A model generated the notes under the pieces. It was not told the origin of the DNA. It saw nothing but the letters and a program-made list of their open reading frames with translations, and did no database searches. A program made the translations under genes and the position numbers. Positions 27,271 to 36,477 of a stretch of 64,000 nt of DNA are shown here, piece by piece (position 1 is the stretch's first letter; each line of letters begins with the position of its first letter). The DNA is from Neobacillus kokaensis (GTDB taxonomy: Bacteria > Bacillota > Bacilli > Bacillales > Cytobacillaceae): contig NZ_BNDS01000006.1 of assembly GCF_014656545.1 (NCBI RefSeq), forward strand, positions 62,999-126,998. Direction: 5' to 3'.

Positions 27271-29574
27271 TTGAAGTTTAAAAAAAATTTAGCAGAAATC
27301 CTAGAAGACTTAAAAATTAATGAAGATTTTAAAAAAAATATTGTGACATGGCATACCATTCCAGATAAGCAAGCGCAAACTGTCCAATTACCAGATGGCT
27401 TGCATCCTTCTCTAATAGATGCATTACGTTCCAAGGGGATTAACCAGCTTTATACTCATCAAAAATCTGCATATGAGAAAGTAAGTTCAGGGAGCAGTAT
27501 TGTGGCGGTTACCCCAACAGCATCAGGAAAAACATTATGCTACAATCTCCCGGTTTTGCAATCGATCCTTGCTAATCCAAAGACTAGGGCACTATACATG
27601 TTCCCGACAAAAGCTCTTGCACAAGATCAAAAAAGTGAAATCAATGAAATTATTCAAGCAGCTGGCGTTAATATTAACAGCTATACCTATGATGGTGATA
27701 CACCAGCAAATATCCGTCAGCGGGTAAGAAAAGCCGGGCATGTAGTGATTACCAATCCTGATATGCTTCACTCTGCCATTCTGCCGCATCATACGAAATG
27801 GGTTTCACTGTTTGAAAATCTTCAATTTGTTGTAATAGACGAGCTGCATACGTACCGCGGTGTTTTTGGCAGTCATGTTGCAAATGTAATTAGAAGATTG
27901 AAGCGGATCTGCCGTTATTATGGGAGCAATCCAGTTTTTATTTGTACATCTGCTACCATTGCCAATCCCTTAGAGTTAGCCGAAACGTTAACCGAAGCGA
28001 AAATGGAGCTTATTGATAATAATGGGGCACCCCAAGGGAGGAAGCATTTTGTTTTCTATAACCCGCCGATTGTCAATAAGCCGTTAAATATTAGACGGAG
28101 CGCAACGCTTGAGGTTAGGAAAATTGCTGGTGAGCTATTAAAAAATAAAATTCAAACGATTGTGTTTGCCAGGAGCAGGGTACGGGTTGAAATCATTCTG
28201 ACATACCTGCAGGAATTAGTGAAACACCAATTAGGTCCAAAATCAATTATGGGCTACCGGGGCGGCTATCTTCCTACTGAACGGAGGGCAATAGAAAAAG
28301 GCTTACGTTCAGGTGAAATTTATGGAGTGGTCAGTACAAATGCGCTTGAACTTGGTGTCGATATTGGGCAGCTCCAGGTTTGTATTATGACGGGGTATCC
28401 TGGAACGATTTCGAGCGCTTGGCAGCAGGCTGGAAGAGCGGGGAGACGTCATGGGGAGGCGTTGGTCATCATGGTGGCAAGCTCCAGTCCGCTTGATCAA
28501 TATATCATTCAAAACCCGGATTACTTTTTTACAAGAAGCCCGGAAACTGCCCGAATCAATCCTGATAACCTGATCATCTTAATTGATCATATGAAGTGTG
28601 CCGCATATGAGCTTCCGTTTAAAATGGGTGAAGAGTTCGGCGGAGTCGGAACGGAAGAACTGTTAGAGTATTTAACAGAGGAGCGGGTTCTTTACCGTAA
28701 CGGCGACAAATGGTTTTGGATGAATGATTCTTTCCCTGCCCATAATATAAGTCTCCGTTCGGCTTCACAGGAAAATGTTATTATTGTTGATCAATCTGAC
28801 GTCGCTAATGTTAAGGTCATTGGCGAAATGGACCGGTTTTCGGCAATGACCTTGCTGCATGATGAAGCAATTTATTTGCATCAAGGAAGGCAATTTCAAG
28901 TTGAGAAGCTGGACTGGGATGAAAAGAAAGCTTTTGTTCGTGAAGTTGATGTTGATTATTTTACCGATGCTAATTTAGCGGTTCAATTAAAGGTGTTAGA
29001 GGAGGATAAGCACGAGACCTTTTCAAATAATGAAATCGGTTTTGGCGATGTTAGTGTCCGGGCAATGGCAACGATTTTTAAAAAAATTAAGTTTGAAACC
29101 CATGAAAATATCGGCTCTGGTCCAATTCATTTACCTGAAGAGGAACTGCATACAAATGCTGCTTGGATATCATTACATCAGACTTTGACAGAAATGGGGC
29201 AGGATCGGCTAGAACAAGGCTTGGTCGGGGCAGCGCATGCTTTGAATCATATTGCTCCTTTATTTGTAATGGCTGATCCGCAGGACATTCATGTCATTCC
29301 ACAAGTGAAGGCAGATCATAATGAAAAGCCGACGATTTTTTTCTATGACCGCTATCCAGGAGGAATCGGTTTAAGCGAAAAAATTTATAAGGATATGATG
29401 AATGTTTTTAAAGAAACAAGAAGTATGATTATTCGTTGCCAATGTGAAGCAGGCTGTCCATCTTGTATTGGATCTGATGCTATCAATGAAACAACTAAAA
29501 AAGATACATTAAAAATCATTGATACTTTTCTGCAAACTTCCGAAAAGGACAAGGGCGTGCCGTCATGTCATTAA
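27271..29574 (+). CDS. mrfA: DEAD/H-box helicase MrfA (YprA)
   Basis: An SF2 helicase with Walker A PTASGKT near residue 83, a VIDELHTYRG box near 189, CTSATIANP, and motif VI QQAGRAGRR. The C-terminal DUF1998 region carries CQCEAGCPSC, the four-Cys zinc site of the YprA family. In B. subtilis MrfA works with the exonuclease MrfB in a repair pathway for mitomycin-type lesions. The pair is conserved here with a 10-base overlap. TTG at 27271 is chosen, six bases after GAGGTG; the GTG at 27262 overlaps that site. Confidence 0.94.
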   Translation: MKFKKNLAEILEDLKINEDFKKNIVTWHTIPDKQAQTVQLPDGLHPSLIDALRSKGINQLYTHQKSAYEKVSSGSSIVAVTPTASGKTLCYNLPVLQSILANPKTRALYMFPTKALAQDQKSEINEIIQAAGVNINSYTYDGDTPANIRQRVRKAGHVVITNPDMLHSAILPHHTKWVSLFENLQFVVIDELHTYRGVFGSHVANVIRRLKRICRYYGSNPVFICTSATIANPLELAETLTEAKMELIDNNGAPQGRKHFVFYNPPIVNKPLNIRRSATLEVRKIAGELLKNKIQTIVFARSRVRVEIILTYLQELVKHQLGPKSIMGYRGGYLPTERRAIEKGLRSGEIYGVVSTNALELGVDIGQLQVCIMTGYPGTISSAWQQAGRAGRRHGEALVIMVASSSPLDQYIIQNPDYFFTRSPETARINPDNLIILIDHMKCAAYELPFKMGEEFGGVGTEELLEYLTEERVLYRNGDKWFWMNDSFPAHNISLRSASQENVIIVDQSDVANVKVIGEMDRFSAMTLLHDEAIYLHQGRQFQVEKLDWDEKKAFVREVDVDYFTDANLAVQLKVLEEDKHETFSNNEIGFGDVSVRAMATIFKKIKFETHENIGSGPIHLPEEELHTNAAWISLHQTLTEMGQDRLEQGLVGAAHALNHIAPLFVMADPQDIHVIPQVKADHNEKPTIFFYDRYPGGIGLSEKIYKDMMNVFKETRSMIIRCQCEAGCPSCIGSDAINETTKKDTLKIIDTFLQTSEKDKGVPSCH

Positions 29575-30833
29575 AAAATAAATTAAATCGGTTAAAGCCG
29601 CATCTATCGGTTGGAAATCAGCAGGAAGGCCGGAGCACTACTGCTAAAGGAGCGGCTGCTATTGAAGTACCATTCCGTGAACAATGGGAAGCGGAAAATG
29701 TTTATCCTTATTTTATTGAACAGGATTACTGCCTGCTAAGGGAGGTGGAATATCCGCTTTCACAAAGACATGGCCATTATCGCTTTCAAGATTTCCTAAC
29801 TGCGGTGGATACGTGGAATAAACAGGACGTGAATCATCCTTTGTCTGCAAGCGGTTTTAGTTCTGAGGAATTATTCTTTTTTGATACTGAAACCACGGGG
29901 CTCGGCGGCGGCGCCGGAAATACCATCTTTTTATTGGGATATGCCAGCATTTCTGGTGATAAGCTAATACTCCGCCAGCACATTCTACCGCACCCTGGGG
30001 CAGAGGTTCCTTTATATCAAAGCTTTTTAGAAAAAGTTAATTATAAAACACTTGTCACCTATAATGGAAAATCATTTGATTGGCCACAGGTCAAAACAAG
30101 GCATACGCTAGTCAGAGAGCATGTCCCCAAGCTTCCTGCATTTGGGCATTTCGATTTATTTCATGCTGCAAGAAGGTTGTGGAAACACAAATTAGACCGC
30201 TTAAAGCTATCCGTTGTGGAGAAAGAAGTTTTAGGAATAGAAAGAGTGGATGACATTCCGGGCTTCTTGGCCCCGATGATTTACTTTGATTTTATCGAGA
30301 GCAAACAGCCAGACGGCATGCTTGGCATTTTAAAACATAATGAAATTGACATTTTATCACTTGTTTCTCTTTATACTCATTTGACATTTCAACTTTGTGG
30401 TGTGGATTCATTACAAACGAGAATGGAAACCTATGAAGTTGGCAGATGGTTTGCATCGATAGGTGAAAGGCAGGAAGCGGTGAAGACGCTGACGAAGTTA
30501 ACAAACAATGACGACTTAACCGCTTATCGTGCAAAGCTTGTTTTGGCTTTTCAAGCAAAAAAGGACCGTGATTGGGCGAAGGCGCGGGATTTGTTTTTAG
30601 AGGCTGCAGAATCAGCGGATGAGTCATTGAGTATGGGAGCATGTGTGGAGCTTGCAAAAATTTACGAACATCGATTAAAGAACCTACAGAAAGCGGCTCA
30701 ATTTTGTGACAAAGCTATTTTTCTGTCAAAACAAATAAAAGGAATAACTAAAATATCCAGTGAAACTTCAGATGAACAGCTTCAAAAGAGACTTCTTAGG
30801 CTTAAGCAAAAGCTTTCTAAGTTTCCTAGATAG
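29565..30833 (+). CDS. mrfB: 3'-5' exonuclease MrfB (YprB)
   Basis: The central part is a DEDDh-type exonuclease: FFDTETTGLGGG supplies the first Asp and Glu, YNGKSFDWPQ the second Asp, and HNEIDILSL the His/Asp pair. The last 130 residues are TPR-like helices (ELAKIYEHRLKNLQKAAQFCDKA). It overlaps mrfA by 10 bases and is the presumed nuclease partner of that helicase in DNA repair. 422 residues fits the family. Confidence 0.93.
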   Translation: MSLKNKLNRLKPHLSVGNQQEGRSTTAKGAAAIEVPFREQWEAENVYPYFIEQDYCLLREVEYPLSQRHGHYRFQDFLTAVDTWNKQDVNHPLSASGFSSEELFFFDTETTGLGGGAGNTIFLLGYASISGDKLILRQHILPHPGAEVPLYQSFLEKVNYKTLVTYNGKSFDWPQVKTRHTLVREHVPKLPAFGHFDLFHAARRLWKHKLDRLKLSVVEKEVLGIERVDDIPGFLAPMIYFDFIESKQPDGMLGILKHNEIDILSLVSLYTHLTFQLCGVDSLQTRMETYEVGRWFASIGERQEAVKTLTKLTNNDDLTAYRAKLVLAFQAKKDRDWAKARDLFLEAAESADESLSMGACVELAKIYEHRLKNLQKAAQFCDKAIFLSKQIKGITKISSETSDEQLQKRLLRLKQKLSKFPR

Positions 30834-30939
30834 CGTAAAAAATGTAACAAAAATAGCGCTTAAACATCATTTTTTACCAATATTCATTAATTGTAACAAA
30901 AAGTTCACATTTTTATTTCAAAAAACCAGCTATTCCATA

Positions 30940-30968
30940 TTGTTTATCTGCCGCTGACAAGGTACAAT
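30940..30968 (+). promoter_or_regulatory. Sigma-A promoter upstream of a small membrane peptide
   Basis: -35 TTGTTT (30940-30945), 17-base spacer, -10 TACAAT (30963-30968), about 48 bases before the ATG of the short frame at 31016. Confidence 0.6.
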
Positions 30969-31015
30969 TTAAAATTGTTGAGTGAAATCAACTCTAGAAT
31001 TATATGGAGCTGGTA

Positions 31016-31114
31016 ATGATGTACAAAGCAATATTATTATTGTTCTTTATTGTTGTATGTTTGACTGCTGTTGTTTTTACTAGTTTAAAAGATAGCTTTT
31101 ATTCATTTTTTTAA
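31016..31114 (+). CDS. Small single-pass membrane peptide, 32 aa, unrecognised
   Basis: The frame begins with two ATGs behind GGAGCTGGTA and encodes MMYKAILLLFFIVVCLTAVV followed by a short polar tail ending in FF. This is one membrane helix with a basic start, so the N-terminus is probably inside. A promoter with consensus spacing lies upstream. The rest of the 30834-31263 gap has only AT-rich sequence with two TGTAACAAAAA motifs. I do not recognise the family. Chance occurrence of such a short frame cannot be excluded, but promoter, binding site and composition agree. Confidence 0.5.
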   Translation: MMYKAILLLFFIVVCLTAVVFTSLKDSFYSFF

Positions 31115-31263
31115 AAAATCTGATTGTTTTCCATGGAGATTAGTGAAATAATCATCAAAATTGAAAATTACCGAAAAAATAGGTATTTTCATTAGTACAA
31201 GAGTACTCCTTTCTTCATAGGCTGTTAATGTAAACACAATATGTATGGAAGGGAGAATAAATT

Positions 31264-31614
31264 ATGTTTCCAGGATTTAATGTTACACCGCCAGTTGTTC
31301 ATCCTACTACCAACTATGTGAACCATACTTTCTCTAAAACGGTGGTGCCTCATATCCATCCGGTTCACACTACAACGGTGAACCACCACATGTTTGAGCA
31401 TAAGCATTACTGTCCACACACATCTTCTTGCTGTGAGGAAGTATGTAATCAACATGTGAACTGTTGTAACCCATGTGCACCAGGCGGAATGCCGGTTTCA
31501 AATGCTATGCCGGGATATGGTATGGGCGGAGCAGGTTTCGGTCCAGGAGGACCAGGCTTTGGCCCGGGAGGTCCTGGTTTTGGGGCAGGACCATATATGG
31601 GACCTAGACCATAA
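31264..31614 (+). CDS. cotD: CotD-family spore coat protein with glycine-rich tail
   Basis: Residues 10-50 hold the CotD signature (PPVVHPTTNYVNHTFSKTV, PHIHPVHTTTVNHHMFEH), rich in His and Cys as in inner-coat CotD. After CCEEVCNQHVNCCNPC comes a tail of repeated GFGPGGP units that B. subtilis CotD (about 75 aa) does not have as I recall it; this protein is 116 aa. The tail may aid assembly or crosslinking in the coat. ATG follows GAAGGGAG. A CATAGGCTG, one base off the sigma-K -10, lies at 31216. Position between mrfB and ypsA matches B. subtilis. Confidence 0.88.
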   Translation: MFPGFNVTPPVVHPTTNYVNHTFSKTVVPHIHPVHTTTVNHHMFEHKHYCPHTSSCCEEVCNQHVNCCNPCAPGGMPVSNAMPGYGMGGAGFGPGGPGFGPGGPGFGAGPYMGPRP

Positions 31615-31631
31615 ATTAATTGATAACATTT

Positions 31632-31658
31632 ACAGGGGCTTTTAAGCCCTTGTTTTTT
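31632..31658 (+). terminator. Terminator of cotD
   Basis: CAGGGGCTT-TT-AAGCCCTTG with one G-T pair, followed by TTTTTT. Confidence 0.75.
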
Positions 31659-31742
31659 ATATGTTTTATTTATTATATGTTATGCTGATTTCATTAAAAT
31701 GTTTGTCCTATTTATAAAAAAATTCAAAAGGAGACGTTTTAT

Positions 31743-32300
31743 ATTAACGTATTGGTGATTTCTGGATATAAACCATTTGAATTAGGGATTTTTAAGAAAG
31801 ATGATGCATCTGCTGCATTTATTAAAGCAGCGATTCGAAAATCGTTATTGCCTAAGGTTGAAGAAGGACTTGAATGGGTCTTAATCAGCGGTCAGCTGGG
31901 TGTTGAGTTATGGGCGGCTGAAGTGGTTTTTGAACTGCAAACAGAATTCCCGGAAATTAAACTTGCGGTTATTACTCCATTTTTGAATCAGGAAGCTACA
32001 TGGAACGAAAATAATAAAGAATGGTATGAGTCTGTTCTAATGCAGGCAGACTTTGTGGATTCAGTAACGAAAAAGGGATATGAAAAACCATGGCAATTTC
32101 GTTTGAAAAATCAATTTTTCCTTGAAAAAAGTGACAGCCTTTTGCTTCTTTATGATCAGGAAAAGGAAGGAAGTCCAAAATATTTATACGAATTGGCAAT
32201 AGAGTATCAAAAAAAACACGATTATCAAATTGAATTGATTACATTTTATGATTTACAAATGATTGTAGAAGAGGAACAATCGAAACATATGGATTATTAA
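31743..32300 (+). CDS. ypsA: YpsA, SLOG/DUF1273 protein; probable ATT start codon
   Basis: YpsA is a Rossmann-like SLOG protein tied to cell division and oxidative stress in Bacillus and Staphylococcus. [25 protein letters not shown] (the nucleotide-binding glycine loop), AVITPF and [17 protein letters not shown] are clear. The family start [15 protein letters not shown] aligns here to an ATT-initiated (M)[20 protein letters not shown] at 31728-31733 is nine bases before ATT 31743 but 18 before the nearest normal start, TTG 31752. I therefore place the start at ATT; with TTG the protein is 182 aa instead of 185. It precedes gpsB. Confidence 0.88.
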   Translation: MNVLVISGYKPFELGIFKKDDASAAFIKAAIRKSLLPKVEEGLEWVLISGQLGVELWAAEVVFELQTEFPEIKLAVITPFLNQEATWNENNKEWYESVLMQADFVDSVTKKGYEKPWQFRLKNQFFLEKSDSLLLLYDQEKEGSPKYLYELAIEYQKKHDYQIELITFYDLQMIVEEEQSKHMDY

Positions 32301-32440
32301 TTTTTTTAGGTATAGTTGCTTTTCTTCCTAATATAATGAAATTGGATGTGCTAGTCTGCCAATGTTACATGAAAATTGACAAAACCGTATATTTTTGAAA
32401 AAATAAAAGGTAATGATGGGCTAAACTTGAGGTGATTTGA

Positions 32441-32743
32441 ATGCTGTCAGATAAAGTGAAATTAACGGCGAAAGATATTTTAGAGAAAGAGTTTAAAACG
32501 GGTGTCCGCGGATATAAACAAGAAGAAGTGGATAAATTTTTAGATTTAATTATTAAAGATTATGGAACAATGCATCAGGAAATTGAAGATTTGCAGCAAG
32601 AAAATCTAAGGTTGCGTAAACAACTTGAAGAGGCATCGAAAAGGCAGCCGGTCGCTCAGCCAGCCGGAACTACCAATTTTGATATTTTAAAGCGTTTATC
32701 TAATCTTGAAAAGCATGTATTTGGCAACAAATTATATGATTAA
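32441..32743 (+). CDS. gpsB: Cell division regulator GpsB
   Basis: GpsB links class A penicillin-binding proteins to the divisome and cycles them between septum and side wall. The DivIVA-like N-terminal domain reads [28 protein letters not shown] and is followed by a coiled coil. The C-terminal trimerisation segment is [16 protein letters not shown], after a Pro/Gln linker. 100 residues is normal. One of its partners, PonA, is encoded at 19288-21903. Confidence 0.96.
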   Translation: MLSDKVKLTAKDILEKEFKTGVRGYKQEEVDKFLDLIIKDYGTMHQEIEDLQQENLRLRKQLEEASKRQPVAQPAGTTNFDILKRLSNLEKHVFGNKLYD

Positions 32744-32775
32744 CAAGAAAAACCGCAATTTCCTAATAATAACCA

Positions 32776-32804
32776 TTGAATTAACTGCATGATATACATA
32801 TAAT
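32776..32804 (+). promoter_or_regulatory. Sigma-A promoter of rnpB
   Basis: -35 TTGAAT (32776-32781), exactly 17 bases, -10 TATAAT (32799-32804); predicted start near 32812 matches the RNA 5' end. Confidence 0.8.
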
Positions 32805-32813
32805 ATAAAAGTA

Positions 32814-33233
32814 CTCATTAATAACGTTCGGGTAATCGCTGCAAGGAGCTATTTAGCGAATTGTTGAGGAAAGTCCATGCTCGCACGATGCTGAGATGCT
32901 CGTAGTGTTCGTGCCTAGCGAATTCATAAGCTAGGGCAGCTGGCGATGCCAGTTGACGGCCGGGAAAATACCTAAGTCCTTTTGGATATGGTATGAATAC
33001 CTATAAAAGTGCCACAGTGACGTAGCCTTTCCAGAAATGGAAAGGGTGGAACGGGTAAACCCCACGAGCGAGAAACCCAAATTATGGTAGGGGCATCTTC
33101 CTTGAGGAATTAAACAACGGGAAGGACAGATTATTATAAATCTGTAGATAGATGATTACCGCCTTTGTACGAGACAATAGTCGCTTGGAGTACGGAGGAA
33201 CAGAACATGGCTTACAGAACGTTTTTAATGAAT
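32814..33233 (+). ncRNA. rnpB: RNase P RNA, Bacillus class B
   Basis: The catalytic RNA that trims tRNA 5' leaders. Nearly invariant blocks are present: GTTCGGGTAATCGCTGC at the 5' side, GAGGAAAGTCCATGCTCGCA (P4 region), GTTCGTGCCTAGCGAA, AGTGCCACAGTGACG, GAGCGAGAAACCCAAA, GTAGATAGATGATTACCGCC and the 3' ACATGGCTTACAGAACGTT. CATTAATAACGTT at the start pairs with AACGTTTTTAATG at the end to close P1, which sets the limits within a few bases. Location between gpsB and rlmL is that of B. subtilis. Confidence 0.97.
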
Positions 33234-33250
33234 AAATCATGCAAATAATT

Positions 33251-33276
33251 GCCCTCCTAAATCGGGAGGGCTTTTT
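33251..33276 (+). terminator. Terminator after rnpB
   Basis: GCCCTCC-TAAATCG-GGAGGGC followed by TTTTT. Confidence 0.88.
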
Positions 33277-33357
33277 ATTCGTATACTTATTAAACTTTCT
33301 TGACAATAATGATTACGGAAAGAGTATGGTACATAGGAATTAAAAAAGGGTGAAATG

Positions 33358-34509
33358 ATGGGTAAATATGAAATTATTGCAACCGCTGCAATGGGGATGG
33401 AAGCACTGGTGGCTAAAGAAGTTCGGGCTCTCGGGTATGATTCCAAAGTGGAAAATGGAAAAATAATGTATAGTGGGGATGAATATGCAATTGCTCGAAG
33501 TAATCTATGGCTCCGAACTGCCGATCGGATCAAAATAAAAGTCGGAGAATTTAAGGCCTATACGTTTGATGAATTATTCGAACGGACAAAGGCACTCCCG
33601 TGGGAAGAATTCCTTCCTGAGGATGCTGAATTTCCCGTCATTGGCAAGTCGGTAAAGTCTAAGCTGTTCAGCGTCTCCGATTGTCAAGCAATTGTTAAGA
33701 AGGCAATTGTGGAACGGATGAAGAAACACTATAAACGTAATAGCTGGTTTGAAGAAAATGGAGCCTTATACCGAATTGAAGTGGCGTTATTAAAAGATGT
33801 TGCCACTATTACAATTGATGCTAGCGGTCAAGGTCTTCATAAACGCGGCTACCGCGCTGCTCAAGGTGAAGCGCCATTGAAAGAAACAATGGCAGCTGCC
33901 CTTGTGATGCTCACCAATTGGCACCCTGACAAACCATTTTACGATCCTTTCTGCGGCTCCGGTACGATTCCGATTGAAGCAGCATTGATTGGACAAAATA
34001 TCGCCCCAGGCTTTAATCGAGATTTTGTTTCCGAAGAGTGGAATTGGATGCCACAAAAGGTATGGGATGATGTTAGAACGGAAGCAGAGGACTTGGCGAA
34101 GTATGACCAAGAGCTTGATATTGCTGGATCTGATATCGATCATCGAATGGTAAAGATGGCACAGGAAAATGCTTTTGAAGCAGGGTTTGGCGACCTTGTT
34201 AAGTTTAAGCAAATGCAGGTGAAAGATTTTACAACAACAAAGGAATATGGTGTTATTGTAGGAAACCCTCCATATGGAGAAAGAATTGGAGAAAAAAACG
34301 CAGTTGAAATGATGTATCGGGAAATGGGACAAGTTTTCAGAGAACTAGATACATGGTCGATCTATATCTTAACTTCAAATGAGGAATTCGAGCAATTTTA
34401 CGGCAGGCCGGCAACGAAGAAACGTAAGCTATATAATGGCTCAATCAAAACTGATTTGTATCAATATTGGGGCAAAAGGCCGCCTCGAAATAAAGAGTTA
34501 GAAAATTAA
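33358..34509 (+). CDS. rlmL: THUMP-domain 23S rRNA (guanine-N2)-methyltransferase RlmL/YpsC
   Basis: The N-terminal half is a THUMP RNA-binding domain (RSNLWLRTADRIKIKVGEF). The C-terminal half is a Rossmann methyltransferase with the AdoMet loop YDPFCGSGTIPIEAAL, AGSDIDHRMV, and the catalytic VGNPPYGERIG (NPPY motif of N2-guanine methylation). The second of two adjacent ATGs is used because it aligns with the start of B. subtilis YpsC. 383 residues is normal for this short form, which lacks the fused second methyltransferase of E. coli RlmL. Confidence 0.93.
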   Translation: MGKYEIIATAAMGMEALVAKEVRALGYDSKVENGKIMYSGDEYAIARSNLWLRTADRIKIKVGEFKAYTFDELFERTKALPWEEFLPEDAEFPVIGKSVKSKLFSVSDCQAIVKKAIVERMKKHYKRNSWFEENGALYRIEVALLKDVATITIDASGQGLHKRGYRAAQGEAPLKETMAAALVMLTNWHPDKPFYDPFCGSGTIPIEAALIGQNIAPGFNRDFVSEEWNWMPQKVWDDVRTEAEDLAKYDQELDIAGSDIDHRMVKMAQENAFEAGFGDLVKFKQMQVKDFTTTKEYGVIVGNPPYGERIGEKNAVEMMYREMGQVFRELDTWSIYILTSNEEFEQFYGRPATKKRKLYNGSIKTDLYQYWGKRPPRNKELEN

Positions 34510-34513
34510 TATT

Positions 34514-34545
34514 GAATAGCGTCGTTTTTTGACGCTATTCTTTTT
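34514..34545 (+). terminator. Terminator of rlmL
   Basis: GAATAGCGTC-GTTTTTT-GACGCTATTC with a T-run. Confidence 0.88.
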
Positions 34546-34559
34546 ATGAGGGGGATCTC

Positions 34560-36476
34560 ATGCAAAACGGCATGCCTTTTACCGTCTCAAAGACGGAATC
34601 ATTTTATGAAAAATTAAGCGAATGGATCGGCGACGTATTTTACGACATTCTTCCTGAGGCAGGGTTTGAGCTTCGTGATGAGCAAATTTTTATGGCCTTT
34701 CAGCTTGAAAAGGCTTTTAAAGAGAAAAATGTCATGTTTGCCGAAGCTGGAGTTGGAACAGGAAAAACGATCGTTTACCTGCTTTACGCTATAATGTATG
34801 CCCGTTATACCCATCGGCCGGCAGTGATTGCCTGTGCCGATGAAACCTTAATCGAACAACTGGTAAAAAAAGAAGGCGATATAGCTAAATTAGAGCAGGC
34901 ATTAGGGTTAAAAATTGATGTGCGCTTAGCAAAATCACAAAATCAGTATTTATGCTTGAAAAAGCTCGATCAGGTTAGAAACTTTTCCGAAGAAATCAGC
35001 GAAATTTATAACCAATTGCCTGATTTTGTTCATTTGACAGGGTCGATGCAGAATTTTACTAAGTATGGCGACCGCAAGGATTATCCGACACTCCCTGACG
35101 AAGTATGGGGGAATATAGGCTGGGATCCGCTTCAGGATTGCTTTTCCTGCGATAAGCGTCATCGCTGCGGTTTAACATTACACCGCGATTTTTACCGTCA
35201 TGCAAAGGACTTAATTATTTGCTCGCATGATTTCTATATGGAGCATATTTGGACAAAAAATGCTAGAAAGCGTGAAGGTCAGATGCCGCTGTTACCTGAG
35301 CATTCTTCTGTAGTATTCGATGAAGGTCACTTGCTCGAATTTGCTGCTCAAAAAGCTTTAAGTTATCGTTTTACGGACTATACATTAGAGACGCTGCTAA
35401 CAAGGCTGATGGAGAATGAGGTACGGGAGAAAACCTTGTATATTATTGAAGATGCATTAATAGAAAATGAAGCATTTTTTGAGTGTCTGGCGCAATTTGC
35501 CAATCGCACACAGGGTTCAGAAAAACACGTGATTTCAAGACATCCAATGGTGATGAAACAATGTCGCAAATTACTTTCCAAGCTGCAAGAACTTGAAGAA
35601 GAACTTGTGTTTGAAAGTGAATTGTTTGTCATTGATGAATATGATTTAAAAATTGTCGAGGAATATTTAGAACGAATAACCTATTCCTTATCGCTGTTCT
35701 TGCAAGAATTAAACGGTATTACCTGGTTTGAAGAGATCGGTGACGAACACACTTTAGTCATTATGCCGAAAATGGTAGAAGAAGTTATGCGTGAAGAGGT
35801 TTTCTCAAATACAAAACCATATATATTCTCTTCAGCCACGCTATCAAATCAGAAGTCGTTTGATTATATTGCCTCCAGTCTTGGAATCGATAAATATTTC
35901 TCATTTTCGGTTGCTTCACCTTTTGATTATGAGGAAATGATGCAAATTTCTTTACCTGTGTTCAAAAAGGGAAATCATGATAAAAAAATTGAGTATGTCC
36001 TGAAACAAATCCATCAATCAGAAGGTAGAGCTATCATATTATTAAATAACCAAGCTGAATTAACAGAGGTTAGGGACAAGCTGAGTGAGGAATCTTTTCC
36101 ATTTTCGATTTATTATGAAGGTGATGAGGAGATTAGTACCCTAGTTTCTAAATTTCAAAATGAAGAGCACGCTGTTCTTTGCTCCATTCATCTATGGGAA
36201 GGACTCGATATTCCCGGCAGGTCGCTTGAAAACGTGCTAATCTATTCTCTTCCATTCCCGCCGGATGATCCGGTTTTTACGGCGAAAAAGGCGGGCCTAG
36301 CGGATCCCTTTTCAGAAGTGGATTTACCATATATGCTGCTTCGCTTGAGGCAGGGAGTTGGCAGGTTAATAAGAAGTGAACAGGATTGCGGGACAGTCCA
36401 CATTTTATTAGACGAAGGCATTGATATGGACGTTTTAAATAAAATTAAAGCTGTTTTACCGGTTCGCGTACAATAG
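34560..36476 (+). CDS. ypvA: XPD/DinG-type iron-sulfur helicase YpvA
   Basis: A 638-residue SF2 helicase with Walker A GVGTGKT near residue 66, VFDEGHLLEFAA, FSSATLS and motif VI LRQGVGRLIRSEQD. After motif Ia it has NQYLCLKKLD and then DCFSCDKRHRCGLT: four Cys spaced as in the [4Fe-4S] domain of XPD and E. coli DinG. Unlike the dinG product at 11908 it has no exonuclease domain but keeps the cluster, so it is the likely true helicase of the two. Position beside rlmL matches B. subtilis ypvA. Confidence 0.92.
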   Translation: MQNGMPFTVSKTESFYEKLSEWIGDVFYDILPEAGFELRDEQIFMAFQLEKAFKEKNVMFAEAGVGTGKTIVYLLYAIMYARYTHRPAVIACADETLIEQLVKKEGDIAKLEQALGLKIDVRLAKSQNQYLCLKKLDQVRNFSEEISEIYNQLPDFVHLTGSMQNFTKYGDRKDYPTLPDEVWGNIGWDPLQDCFSCDKRHRCGLTLHRDFYRHAKDLIICSHDFYMEHIWTKNARKREGQMPLLPEHSSVVFDEGHLLEFAAQKALSYRFTDYTLETLLTRLMENEVREKTLYIIEDALIENEAFFECLAQFANRTQGSEKHVISRHPMVMKQCRKLLSKLQELEEELVFESELFVIDEYDLKIVEEYLERITYSLSLFLQELNGITWFEEIGDEHTLVIMPKMVEEVMREEVFSNTKPYIFSSATLSNQKSFDYIASSLGIDKYFSFSVASPFDYEEMMQISLPVFKKGNHDKKIEYVLKQIHQSEGRAIILLNNQAELTEVRDKLSEESFPFSIYYEGDEEISTLVSKFQNEEHAVLCSIHLWEGLDIPGRSLENVLIYSLPFPPDDPVFTAKKAGLADPFSEVDLPYMLLRLRQGVGRLIRSEQDCGTVHILLDEGIDMDVLNKIKAVLPVRVQ

Positions 36477-36477
36477 G

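Noticed and set aside
33790-34332. 180-codon antisense frame inside rlmL
   Set aside because: Shadow of the rlmL reading frame: Cys/Phe/His-rich composition, no binding site, and the sense strand has clear methyltransferase motifs.
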